Of a stretch of DNA of 64,000 bases, positions 37,366 to 45,049 are shown piece after piece. This DNA is from Halalkalibacter oceani. Its GTDB lineage: Bacteria > Bacillota > Bacilli > Bacillales > Bacillaceae_D. The first letter of the stretch is position 1; each line of letters begins with the position of its first letter. The stretch is taken from contig NZ_JAMBOS010000014.1 in the NCBI RefSeq assembly GCF_023715705.1, positions 1 through 64,000 of the forward strand. The letters run 5' to 3'. Position numbers and translations under genes: made by a program. The notes beneath the pieces are model-generated. The model worked only from the letters and a program-made list of their open reading frames with translations, was not told where the DNA came from and ran no database searches.

Positions 37366-37545
37366 AGGAAACTTGAACATGATTGCAACTTGAAGGATTC
37401 GGCTGAATCGCTCTATATTCATGTGAATACAATTAAATACCGGCTGAAAAAGATCAAGGAATTGACCGCATATGATGTGTTCCGGACAGAGGATAAGTTT
37501 TATTTGCAGCTTGGACTGAAAGTAGCGAGGGTGTTGGCAAAGTAA
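37366..37545 (+). pseudogene. C-terminal remnant of a PucR/CdaR-family regulator
   Basis: The frame reads EHDCNLKDSAESLYIHVNTIKYRLKK and then KELTAYDVFRTEDKFYLQLGLKVARVL before TAA at 37543. This is the HTH_30 domain that ends PucR/CdaR (sugar-diacid) regulators. A stop in frame at 37363 and no upstream homology show that only this end is left. It may once have controlled the neighbouring TRAP genes. Confidence 0.7.
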
Positions 37546-37582
37546 AGCCTCTCCCTATTCCAGAAAAGCGGATATCCCCAAG

Positions 37583-38797
37583 CTAAGCTTGCGGGACATC
37601 CGCTTTCGCATGTTTTGTTAGCAGAAAAAAGGAGGCAGCTCCGATTAGTGAGGTTGAAAAAAGAATCGCCCCCATCGGCACGGCTGTTGTCTCGTTTATC
37701 CCGACCAATGGAGAGACGATCGCCCCGACAACCAAGGGCAGCATCCCAAGCAGGGCGCTCGCGCTGCCGGCACGATGCCCCTGGTGCTCCATTGCCAGCG
37801 TGAATGAACTTGTCAGCACCATCCCCATCGACGTCATATAAACAAATATCGGTATGACGATCATGGCAAGTGGACCCCGGACGATCGTCATGATGATGAG
37901 AACAGTGGTGGAGACGAGGGCAATCAGCACGGCCGCCCGAAGTAGACGCCTTTCCTCAATAATGCCGCCAAAACGGCCAATAATGAAGCTTCCCATAATT
38001 AAAGCCAAGCCATTAATCCCAAATAAAATACTAAAGACCTGCGGCGAAACCCCGTAGATTCCCTGATAGACAAACGGGGTACCAGAGACGTATGCGAAGC
38101 TGCCTCCGTGAACGAAGCCGACGGTTAAGGCATAGCCAATGAAAGAGCGGTCTTTTAACAGGCTGCCAAGCGTTTGGAGGGAATGGCCTAAAGAGCTCGG
38201 GGTTCGTTTTTCAACCGCTAAGGTTTCAGGCAGTTTTAATGAGATGGTAATCGTAATAAAAAGTCCTAACAAGCCCAAAAAGATGAAAATCGTATGCCAA
38301 CTTGCAAAGGGAAACAGGAGAATAATACCGCCGGCTATGGGCGCGGCCAGGGGAGCGACGGCATTAATCACCATGAGTAAAGCAAAGAATTTTGTCAGCT
38401 CTCTTCCGGTGAAAACGTCGCGGACAACAGCGCGGGAAAGAACAATTCCCGCCGAAGCAGTCAGCCCCTGCAAAAAGCGGGCGATTACTAAAGTGAGAAT
38501 GTTTGGAGCGACGGCACAAAGAAAAGAAGAGACGGCAAACAAAAAAATTGAAAGAATGAGCGGCTTTCTCCGGCCCTGGCTGTCGCTGATCGGCCCGACG
38601 ATGACTTGCCCGAGCGCCAGTCCGATCAGGCAGGCTGTTAAGCTAAGCTGTACAAGGGAGGCACTTGCTCCTAAGTCAGCAGAGATTTCCGGAAAGGCTG
38701 GCAAATACATATCGATATTTAGCGGACCAAGTATCCCGAGCATGCTGAGCAGGAGGACTAACGTGATTCGTTCTTTTCCAGTCGGATTATGAAGCAA
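37583..38797 (-). CDS. Bcr/CflA-family multidrug exporter
   Basis: About 405 residues, 12-span MFS of the bicyclomycin/chloramphenicol resistance group. The opening LGPLNIDMYLPAFPEISADLGAS and the loop GPISDSQGRRKPLI, followed by RFLQGLTASAGIVLSRAVVRD, are hallmarks. Start is placed at TTG 38797 because AAGAAGGGTG lies about 8 bases upstream; the longer frame to 38884 would begin at the -10 box. Substrate unknown. Confidence 0.87.
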   Translation of the reverse strand: MLHNPTGKERITLVLLLSMLGILGPLNIDMYLPAFPEISADLGASASLVQLSLTACLIGLALGQVIVGPISDSQGRRKPLILSIFLFAVSSFLCAVAPNILTLVIARFLQGLTASAGIVLSRAVVRDVFTGRELTKFFALLMVINAVAPLAAPIAGGIILLFPFASWHTIFIFLGLLGLFITITISLKLPETLAVEKRTPSSLGHSLQTLGSLLKDRSFIGYALTVGFVHGGSFAYVSGTPFVYQGIYGVSPQVFSILFGINGLALIMGSFIIGRFGGIIEERRLLRAAVLIALVSTTVLIIMTIVRGPLAMIVIPIFVYMTSMGMVLTSSFTLAMEHQGHRAGSASALLGMLPLVVGAIVSPLVGINETTAVPMGAILFSTSLIGAASFFLLTKHAKADVPQA

Positions 38798-38883
38798 AAG
38801 ATACACACCCTTCTTATACAAACGAGGCGGAACGCTCTTTTTTATGATTGTTTTTTTGAAAAAGATGAAAAATAAGCGAACCA

Positions 38884-38892
38884 ATTATACCA
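38884..38892 (-). promoter_or_regulatory. Extended -10 promoter of the Bcr/CflA gene
   Basis: On the minus strand TGGTATAAT is a perfect extended -10. It excludes translation starts upstream of about 38877. Confidence 0.65.
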
Positions 38893-38965
38893 CAAATGAA
38901 TTCGATATTGCCGTTTCAGAATGTTTAGACGTATACTGGAAAAAATCGAACCGTAAGGAAGGTAG

Positions 38966-39814
38966 ATGACTATTAACGTTATTGGAAGGCTATTATTCCC
39001 TAATCCTTACTTAAATGAAAAAAAGCTCAGACGAGAACTATCAGGCAAAACCGTTCTTATTACCGGGGCGAGCTCAGGTATTGGAGAGCAAACAGCCTAT
39101 CTGTTGGCGGATATGTGCGCTCATTTGATTTTAGTTGCGAGAAGAAAGGAAAAGCTGATCTCGATGCAAGACGCCTTGAAGCAGCGGGCAACGAAGATAA
39201 GTGTGTATGCCGCCGATCTCCGCAATGAGGAGGAAATGAACGGCTTGCTTCACTATCTGCACCAGCTTCCAAACGGGCTGGATATCGTAGTTAGCAATGC
39301 AGGGAAGTCGATCAGGCGTCCGATAAAGGCTTCATTGGAACGCTATCATGACTTTACTCGGACGATGGCGATAAATTATTTTGCTCCTGTTCAATTGCTG
39401 TTGTCAGTTATTCCATTGCTGGAAAAAAATCAAGGTCATATTATTCATATTTCGACAATCAACGTTTTATTTATTCCGGTCCCTAACTGGGCGGCTTATC
39501 AAGCGTCGAAGATTGCCTTTGACACATGGTTCCGCTCTGCGGAGCCTGAGCTGAACGCAATGGGGATCCATACGACTTCCTTTTATTTACCGTTGGTCCG
39601 AACGCCAATGATCCTCCCGACTCCCCAGTATAAAAAGCTGCCGGCGATGTCAGCGGAACATGTCGCCAAATTAATTGCCCGTGCGGTCTACACAAAACAA
39701 AAGCGATACAGACCATGGTGGATGGCTGCCGGCGCACCGCTTGCTGTGCTCTTCCGGCCGCTGCTCGAGTCGTTTTTTCATGCACGGTTCGCGAAAAGGA
39801 GGGGGACGAGTTGA
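38966..39814 (+). CDS. Short-chain dehydrogenase/reductase
   Basis: A 282-residue classical SDR. The NAD(P) motif T33-G-A-S-S-G-I-G40, NAG in VVSNAGKS, and the catalytic Y178-x3-K182 (YQASK) with the upstream Ser in HISTIN are all present. The C-terminal tail is longer than in minimal SDRs and contains a hydrophobic patch (PWWMAAGAPLAVLFRPLL) that may attach to membrane. AAGGAAGG precedes the ATG. Its TGA overlaps the start of the acyl-CoA ligase gene, so the two form an operon, probably acting on the same acyl or alcohol/aldehyde intermediate. Confidence 0.88.
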   Translation: MTINVIGRLLFPNPYLNEKKLRRELSGKTVLITGASSGIGEQTAYLLADMCAHLILVARRKEKLISMQDALKQRATKISVYAADLRNEEEMNGLLHYLHQLPNGLDIVVSNAGKSIRRPIKASLERYHDFTRTMAINYFAPVQLLLSVIPLLEKNQGHIIHISTINVLFIPVPNWAAYQASKIAFDTWFRSAEPELNAMGIHTTSFYLPLVRTPMILPTPQYKKLPAMSAEHVAKLIARAVYTKQKRYRPWWMAAGAPLAVLFRPLLESFFHARFAKRRGTS

Positions 39815-41334
39815 GGTTTTGGACGTTCCTTCGGGCTCTAGTCATGATGAGGCTGTTTTCCCCGTCCGGGTTAAGAAGATTGCTGCTCGCACTGCGCAGG
39901 GACGGAGTTAATATACTTGCGCTCCTGCGGGTAAATGCTGAAATAAATGGAGACAAGACCGCTGTTTGCGACGACAGGGAGGAAATCAGCTACAGGCAAT
40001 TGGCGAAAGAAGTCGAGCAGCTTACCGTTATTTGGCAGGAACATTATCGGCTTGGTCCCAATCAGCGGGTAGGTGTCATATGCCAAAGCCATGCTTCCCT
40101 TGTAAGGGCGGTCTTTTCACTTACCTCAGCGGGAGCCGATGTCTATTTACTCAATCCAGAGATGCAGGCAAATCAGCTAAACGAGCTGGTGGAGCGGAAA
40201 GGCTTCGATCTGTTCATCGCTGATCGGAGCTGGAGCATCATCTCTTCCAGCGATAAGGTCGTGCTAGGCTACGAGCATTCTCATCTCCCTTCAATCGAGC
40301 AGCTTTTGAAAACGAAACCGGAAAAGAGACGAAGGCGAGCAAAGTCGAGGATGGGGAAAGTGGTGCTGTTAACGGGGGGAACAACAGGAACACCGAAGGA
40401 AGCCGGACATCAGCCTTCCCTGTTCAATTATGTACAGCCTTTTTTAACGCTCCTGATGAAGGTTAAGCTCCATCAGTATGAGCGGACATACATTGCTACT
40501 CCGCTTTATCATGGATATGGAGTCGCTGTATTGTTTATGGGAATCGTACTTGGAAAGACGATATTCATGCGAGAGAAGTTCCAAACGAGGTCGGCCTGCG
40601 AGCTGGTTCGGCAGCAGCAAGTCGAGGTGATAACGGTCGTGCCGTTAATGCTGCAAAAGATGCTGGCGGAAGACGGGGCATCTTTGCAATCCCTGAGCTG
40701 TATCGTTTCAGGAGGGGCAAGGCTCCACGCAGAACTGGCAAAAGAAGTTTTGCAAAAGTTAGGCCCTGTTTTGTACAATCTGTACGGAACATCGGAGGCT
40801 GGCCTAATTACAGTCGCCACGCCAGATGATTTACGGTATGATCCGCAAACAATCGGCAAGCCGGTAGGCGGGCGCTTCAAAGTCGTCAATTCTGCCGGCA
40901 TGCCCGTCAACGAAGGCGAGACGGGGCAGTTTTGTGTGAAGCAGAGCTGGTCACAGAAGAAAGGAAACAAGCAGTGGATCGAAACAGGTGACATTGGCTA
41001 TCGGGACGCAAAGGGGTTTTATTTTTTGTGTGGACGTACAGATGATTTGATCATTTCGGGCGGAATGAATGTATATCCAATTGAACTGGAGCAGGTTCTT
41101 ATGCAGCATCCGCTCGTGAAAGACGTTGCTGTCATAGGGATAGACGACCCGCTGTTCGGACAACGATTGAAAGCTTTTATACAGCTGGAAAGGAAGAAAA
41201 GCCTCGACCAAGAGAAGCTAACGCTCTGGCTCCGGTCCAAAGTGGCTAAGTACCAAATGCCAAAGGAAGTGGAATTCGTCGATCAGCTTCCTTATACGGC
41301 GGTCGGAAAGCTCGACAAAAAAATATTGAAATAA
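39811..41334 (+). CDS. AMP-dependent acyl-CoA synthetase/ligase
   Basis: About 507 residues. The start is TTG 39811, overlapping the SDR stop (TTGA) with AAAGGAGG 7-10 bases upstream; a longer frame from 39715 overlaps the SDR. ANL-family motifs are intact: TGGTTGTPK near 188-196, YGTSEAG near 330, TGDIGYRDAKGFYFLCGRTDDLI and the C-terminal catalytic Lys in AVGKLDKKIL. It activates a carboxylic acid to the acyl-adenylate and CoA ester. Substrate unknown; pairing with the SDR suggests fatty or branched acyl metabolism. Confidence 0.88.
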   Translation: MRFWTFLRALVMMRLFSPSGLRRLLLALRRDGVNILALLRVNAEINGDKTAVCDDREEISYRQLAKEVEQLTVIWQEHYRLGPNQRVGVICQSHASLVRAVFSLTSAGADVYLLNPEMQANQLNELVERKGFDLFIADRSWSIISSSDKVVLGYEHSHLPSIEQLLKTKPEKRRRRAKSRMGKVVLLTGGTTGTPKEAGHQPSLFNYVQPFLTLLMKVKLHQYERTYIATPLYHGYGVAVLFMGIVLGKTIFMREKFQTRSACELVRQQQVEVITVVPLMLQKMLAEDGASLQSLSCIVSGGARLHAELAKEVLQKLGPVLYNLYGTSEAGLITVATPDDLRYDPQTIGKPVGGRFKVVNSAGMPVNEGETGQFCVKQSWSQKKGNKQWIETGDIGYRDAKGFYFLCGRTDDLIISGGMNVYPIELEQVLMQHPLVKDVAVIGIDDPLFGQRLKAFIQLERKKSLDQEKLTLWLRSKVAKYQMPKEVEFVDQLPYTAVGKLDKKILK

Positions 41335-41517
41335 GAATATTGACAATTTTTATGAAAATTGATAAATTATGAATAAGATTAATGCTTACCTTTGCGTACA
41401 GTCCATATGCAAATCGTGAGTATGGTCTCAATCAGCTATTTGAAACGAAAACCAACAAAATAATGACTGAATGATTTACAGTGACCCTATTACCCGTAGG
41501 GCAATGATGTAAATGAT

Positions 41518-41561
41518 AGCCAGTGTATTATGTTCTGATTACATAATGCCTGGCTTTTTTT
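41518..41561 (+). terminator. Terminator after the SDR/ligase operon
   Basis: AGCCAG..TATTATGT (41518-41532) pairs with ACATAATG..CTGGCT (41541-41555), followed by seven T. It is about 180 bases after the ligase stop. Confidence 0.75.
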
Positions 41562-41610
41562 GTTGAATTCGTTAAATGGCGACTTTAACAGGAGAAAGGG
41601 GAAGAAGTAG

Positions 41611-42543
41611 ATGAGTATGATGAAGCAGCAAGAAAAGTTGGTTACTGGCAAAGGATATGAGGTACGGGTTCACCCGCAAAGCAAGCGGATGTTCCATATC
41701 GAGATGAAGCCGGGCGTTGTTGGACGTTTTTTGGAGGAAGCAAGGAGAAATGATTTGTCGGTGCAAAGACTGGAGTACACCCCGTATGAACGGCATATGG
41801 TAGCCAGTTACCTTTTGCAGGAGGCCGGTACTGATCTCCAAGGCGTGGTCAGGCGCATTCTTCATGATCGACAGACAGGAGGGTTCACCATCGGTGTACA
41901 AGGAGAAAGTGCTGATTTAGATGAGTTTGTGATCTTTTCCACGGCTCTGGCTCATCTTGCCGGCTTGCCAAACCACGACGCGATGTCACAAAAATTCTAT
42001 GCCCGCTTCTCTGTCAAAGATACAGATGAAAGTGACTCCTATTTAAGACAGGCGTACCGTTTATTTACCTTGCATACAGATGGGACCTTTGTCGATGAGC
42101 CGACGGATTGGCTGTTAATGATGAAGATGCAGGAGGAGCACGCGCGTGGCGGGGAATCAAGGCTGCTTCATCTTGACGACTGGAAAGAGCTTGAGCATTT
42201 TACGAGCCATCCATTGGCCTCTCATGAATTCACCTATAAAGCGCCGCCAAGTAAAAATGTCAGTCAGGAGATTAAAAGAACGACATTCTTTCAGCGGCAA
42301 AATAAGCCATGTATTTGCTTTATTGATCAATTTGTTCACTCTGAAACAATTGAGCAGGCCCGGTATTTAAAAGATTTGTCCGATTCAATGGAAAAGGACC
42401 CAAATGTCATCGAATTAACGTTGCCAGTTGGCGATTTGGTGATGCTGAACAATCTGTTTTGGTTACACGGCCGCGCACCGTTCGAAAAAGATCCGCTCCT
42501 GCACCGAGAACTGCTCCGTCAAAGAGGCCGCTTCGCCCAATAA
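41611..42543 (+). CDS. glaH: Glutarate 2-hydroxylase (GlaH/CsiD family)
   Basis: A 310-residue Fe(II)/2-oxoglutarate dioxygenase that closely follows E. coli GlaH (CsiD), which makes L-2-hydroxyglutarate from glutarate in lysine breakdown. Shared runs include YLRQAYRLFTLHTDGTFVDE, LLHLDDW, PPSKNVS, IDQFV and NNLFWLHGR. Iron ligands are H155-x-D157 and H286; the 2-oxoglutarate Arg lies in HRELLRQRGRF. In enterobacteria the gene is followed by lhgO, gabD and gabT; here it is alone, with terminators on both sides. GGAGAAAGGGG lies before the ATG. Confidence 0.9.
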   Translation: MSMMKQQEKLVTGKGYEVRVHPQSKRMFHIEMKPGVVGRFLEEARRNDLSVQRLEYTPYERHMVASYLLQEAGTDLQGVVRRILHDRQTGGFTIGVQGESADLDEFVIFSTALAHLAGLPNHDAMSQKFYARFSVKDTDESDSYLRQAYRLFTLHTDGTFVDEPTDWLLMMKMQEEHARGGESRLLHLDDWKELEHFTSHPLASHEFTYKAPPSKNVSQEIKRTTFFQRQNKPCICFIDQFVHSETIEQARYLKDLSDSMEKDPNVIELTLPVGDLVMLNNLFWLHGRAPFEKDPLLHRELLRQRGRFAQ

Positions 42544-42549
42544 AAAAAC

Positions 42550-42592
42550 AAAAAAGCCGTCCGGAGTCTTTACGACTTTGGACAGCTTTTTT
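42550..42592. terminator. Bidirectional terminator between glaH and agrD
   Basis: AAAAAAGC..TCC.GAGTC pairs with GACT..GGA..GCTTTTTT. The A- and T-runs at both ends let it serve the converging glaH and agr transcripts. Confidence 0.8.
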
Positions 42593-42600
42593 GGCTTACA

Positions 42601-42726
42601 TTACTTTTGCTTTTTCAAGCTTTCTGGAATCTTCGGAGCGTGAGAAAAAGGACTTGATGCTTGCACAAATGCAGAAGAACAAACAGTTGTTGCTTTAGAG
42701 ATGTACTTAGCTAGTTCTTTTTTCAA
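42601..42726 (-). CDS. agrD: AgrD-like autoinducing peptide precursor
   Basis: A 41-residue ORF starting at TTG 42726, with AAAGGAGGTGA 5 bases upstream, inside the end of agrB. The N-terminus is an amphipathic leader (KKELAKYISKATTVC), the C-terminus is PKIPESLKKQK, the AgrD tail that AgrB cleaves from (compare EPKIPEELKK). The residue five places from the expected cleavage point is Ser (SSPFS before HAPKIPES), while the only Cys is C16. The mature signal is therefore either a Ser lactone or an unusually large thiolactone ring. Confidence 0.8.
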   Translation of the reverse strand: MKKELAKYISKATTVCSSAFVQASSPFSHAPKIPESLKKQK

Positions 42727-43300
42727 GATAATCACCTCCTTTATTAGTAAACGTATTTAATTTATGAGTCGCTGAAATCCCAAAAGGGGTCAGCAGTAAA
42801 GCCTGAAGTAAGGCCCCGGTTACAAAGCCAGGGGTTTGCAGCGTAAAGAAAAGAACAGGTGATAACGCAATACATGCTAACGCTGCTTTTTTCTTTTTAG
42901 CTTCCCACTCCGCAGAATGCTTCATCTGGTGAGGCTCATAATAAGGTGCAAAACGGATGATCAGCAGAAGCGCAGCTGCCGTGTAAAGCAGGATTAATGT
43001 ATTTGTTACAGGTAGCCATAGAAAGAGAACAACAAGACAAAGGCTATTGATCGAGCAAGCTAGCGAACGATCTAAGTGAGCACCGCCAGTTAAAATTCTA
43101 ATTACCATAAATGATAGAGCAACTTGAAAGGCAAGCCATGGCCTTCCAAATAAATAGCCAGCAAGTAAAATCAGCGAAAAGGTAATAAATAAATTAATTA
43201 AAATTGTAAAACCGAATACAAGAACATCATGGGGGGCGGTTTCTTCAGGGTTCATGTTTTTAATTTTAGATGCTGCGAGAGTTGCCCAATGCTCAATCAT
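42707..43300 (-). CDS. agrB: AgrB-like peptide-processing membrane protease
   Basis: A 197-residue AgrB with four to six spans. It cleaves and cyclises AgrD. The catalytic pair H75-x6-C82 (GGAHLDRSLAC) has the same spacing as in S. aureus AgrB. ATG 43300 is chosen because AAGGAGGAG lies 4 bases upstream; longer frames overlap the receptor gene. It lies 16 bases after the AgrC-like gene, and its last 20 bases overlap agrD. Confidence 0.92.
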   Translation of the reverse strand: MIEHWATLAASKIKNMNPEETAPHDVLVFGFTILINLFITFSLILLAGYLFGRPWLAFQVALSFMVIRILTGGAHLDRSLACSINSLCLVVLFLWLPVTNTLILLYTAAALLLIIRFAPYYEPHQMKHSAEWEAKKKKAALACIALSPVLFFTLQTPGFVTGALLQALLLTPFGISATHKLNTFTNKGGDYLEKRTS

Positions 43301-43316
43301 TTGCTCCTCCTTAGTT

Positions 43317-44582
43317 TTACATAAGCTTTTCACAACTAATAGATAGCACAAGCGGATTAAATGTAGACTCTATTACAGCTTTGTTCTTTTTAAATCCTAT
43401 GATAGCATCATAAATTTTGCTATGGGTATTGCTTTTATCAAAGTCTATGTTGCTAGCAATCTCGTAAATAACATGATTTTTTGTAGAAGAGAGTTTAAAG
43501 TGAATTTGTTTGTCTTGATAGTGAGTTGTTTCATAAAGTGCGAAAAGTAGGTCATCGATTATATTACTTAAAAACTGAATGTGAGGTAGTGTAATGGGAA
43601 CATGATCTGTTAAATCAATGGTTGTTGATATTGAAACACCTAATAAATTAGCTAGCTTACGCTTATTGATTAAAAAGACGTAAAGCAGTTCATCTTTTTT
43701 GCGAATAGTAGTCTCTATTTCAAGATTTTGATGTTTTTTGCTTTTAGGAAGAATATGTTTATTAAAATATTCTTTGCTTAACTCATAAGAGTTATTTTCA
43801 AATAATTTTTGCATCACTTTATACGAACTTCGTAAATCCTTTTGAATATTTTCAATATAGACAGATACTTGTTCTTCTTGATCAAAGTAAAATTTTTTGG
43901 CTTCAATGAGTCTCTTCTTTTGAAATTGATTATGCAAAATTAAATAAACTGCAAATATCATAAATAACACAATAATACTAAGTAGGATAAAAGCATATCT
44001 AAATCTTAGTTCATTAGCGACCATTACAAATGAAGCTAAACAAATAAAGAAATATGTTAAAAAGGAGTTTAAATAAATAATAATTTTTCCTTTTTTGTTC
44101 AATTCGTTTAATTTAAGATGGACGAAAAGCTCGGTTAAATGATATTTAAAAAAATATATTAGTAAAGATAGGGCAATGACAATAAAAAATGAAGTAAATT
44201 GCAGAGCATAAATCTTATTAGAAATTAAAACTTCAGAATAAACGATAGAATTAGATAAAAGTAATAAATCCAATTCTATTACAACGATGTGAACAAATGT
44301 ATAAAATCCATAGCCCATACCGGTTAATAGTAAGGTCTCCAGACTCGACATTTTAAACAGAGGTTTAGCTATTAGAAAGATAAGGATCATCTGCAAAGCA
44401 ATGACGATGGTGAGGTGTAAATTAGTATAATGTAACAATAATGAGATGATGCTCATTATGATAGAGAGAATGATGATTTTTTTTACGTATTGTCGATACC
44501 GGTAGCCGATAAAGACAAATGGAAATGTTAATAGAGCAAACCACTCAAGTGCTGAAATACAGAGCGTTAATAGAGGGTGCAT
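43317..44582 (-). CDS. AgrC-like receptor with degenerate kinase domain
   Basis: A 421-residue protein with six or seven N-terminal spans (1-215), a coiled-coil linker (LIEAKKFYFDQEEQVSVYIENIQKDL) and a C-terminal part where an AgrC kinase should lie. I cannot find the phospho-acceptor His (the AgrC FRHDY region is IQKDLRSSY), the N-box (FLSNIIDDLLFALYET in place of NLLDNAIEA) or a GxGL box. It probably binds the peptide but may not phosphorylate anything. AAAGGAG precedes the ATG. It heads the agr operon; there is no agrA. Confidence 0.7.
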   Translation of the reverse strand: MHPLLTLCISALEWFALLTFPFVFIGYRYRQYVKKIIILSIIMSIISLLLHYTNLHLTIVIALQMILIFLIAKPLFKMSSLETLLLTGMGYGFYTFVHIVVIELDLLLLSNSIVYSEVLISNKIYALQFTSFFIVIALSLLIYFFKYHLTELFVHLKLNELNKKGKIIIYLNSFLTYFFICLASFVMVANELRFRYAFILLSIIVLFMIFAVYLILHNQFQKKRLIEAKKFYFDQEEQVSVYIENIQKDLRSSYKVMQKLFENNSYELSKEYFNKHILPKSKKHQNLEIETTIRKKDELLYVFLINKRKLANLLGVSISTTIDLTDHVPITLPHIQFLSNIIDDLLFALYETTHYQDKQIHFKLSSTKNHVIYEIASNIDFDKSNTHSKIYDAIIGFKKNKAVIESTFNPLVLSISCEKLM

Positions 44583-45049
44583 CTTTCATTTCTCCTTTAA
44601 GCTGAGTACTAAGGGAGTGTTGTGAAATCGAATAGAAGCACACGACAACCTAGTAGAAATAATATGGTTTAGTTATAACCAAAAAACCGATAAACTTCAA
44701 CAGTAAATGAGGTTATTGTTTATTTTTCAGAATATTTACAATAACCATTTTCTATATTTTATAACAAAATTCGGGCTTTGCAAGATAAATACTGAAAATT
44801 AATGATTTTTTGACAAAGGTTCTAATCTTTTTTTGTTTTTCGACATAACTCTCCTTTTTGAATGATACGAGACTGATAACTCTGTGTATCATTCATTCAG
44901 TACAATTTCAGGAAATTACTAGGAAGAAATGAATGAAAATTCGGGATTTTGCATGATTAATATTTTTGTTAGCGAAATTTTATGGTATAGTTTTCTCTAT
45001 CATTTTATTTTCATAAAATGATAGAGAAACGAAGAGGAGGAGATGACAG
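44583..45049. promoter_or_regulatory. Divergent intergenic region between agr locus and M14-SLH gene
   Basis: The 467-base A+T-rich region contains two direct repeats, AAAATTCGGGCTTTGCAA near 44764 and AAAATTCGGGATTTTGCA near 44936, each followed by GATnAATA. It also has an inverted repeat GGTTATTGT (44711-44719)/ACAATAACC (44738-44746). An extended -10 TGGTATAGT (44983-44991) can drive the M14 gene. These are candidate sites for a shared regulator. Confidence 0.5.
44992..45029 (+). repeat. 17-bp perfect inverted repeat in the M14-SLH leader
   Basis: TTTCTCTATCATTTTAT (44992-45008) and its exact complement (45013-45029) enclose TTTC. It starts right after the -10 box and ends 9 bases before the ribosome site, so the mRNA would begin with a long stem, probably stabilising the transcript. 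Confidence 0.65.

Noticed and set aside
38139-38792. 217-codon plus-strand frame opposite the Bcr/CflA exporter
   Set aside because: Shadow of the exporter gene; rich in Lys/Arg/Ser as expected for antisense of a membrane protein, without ribosome site.
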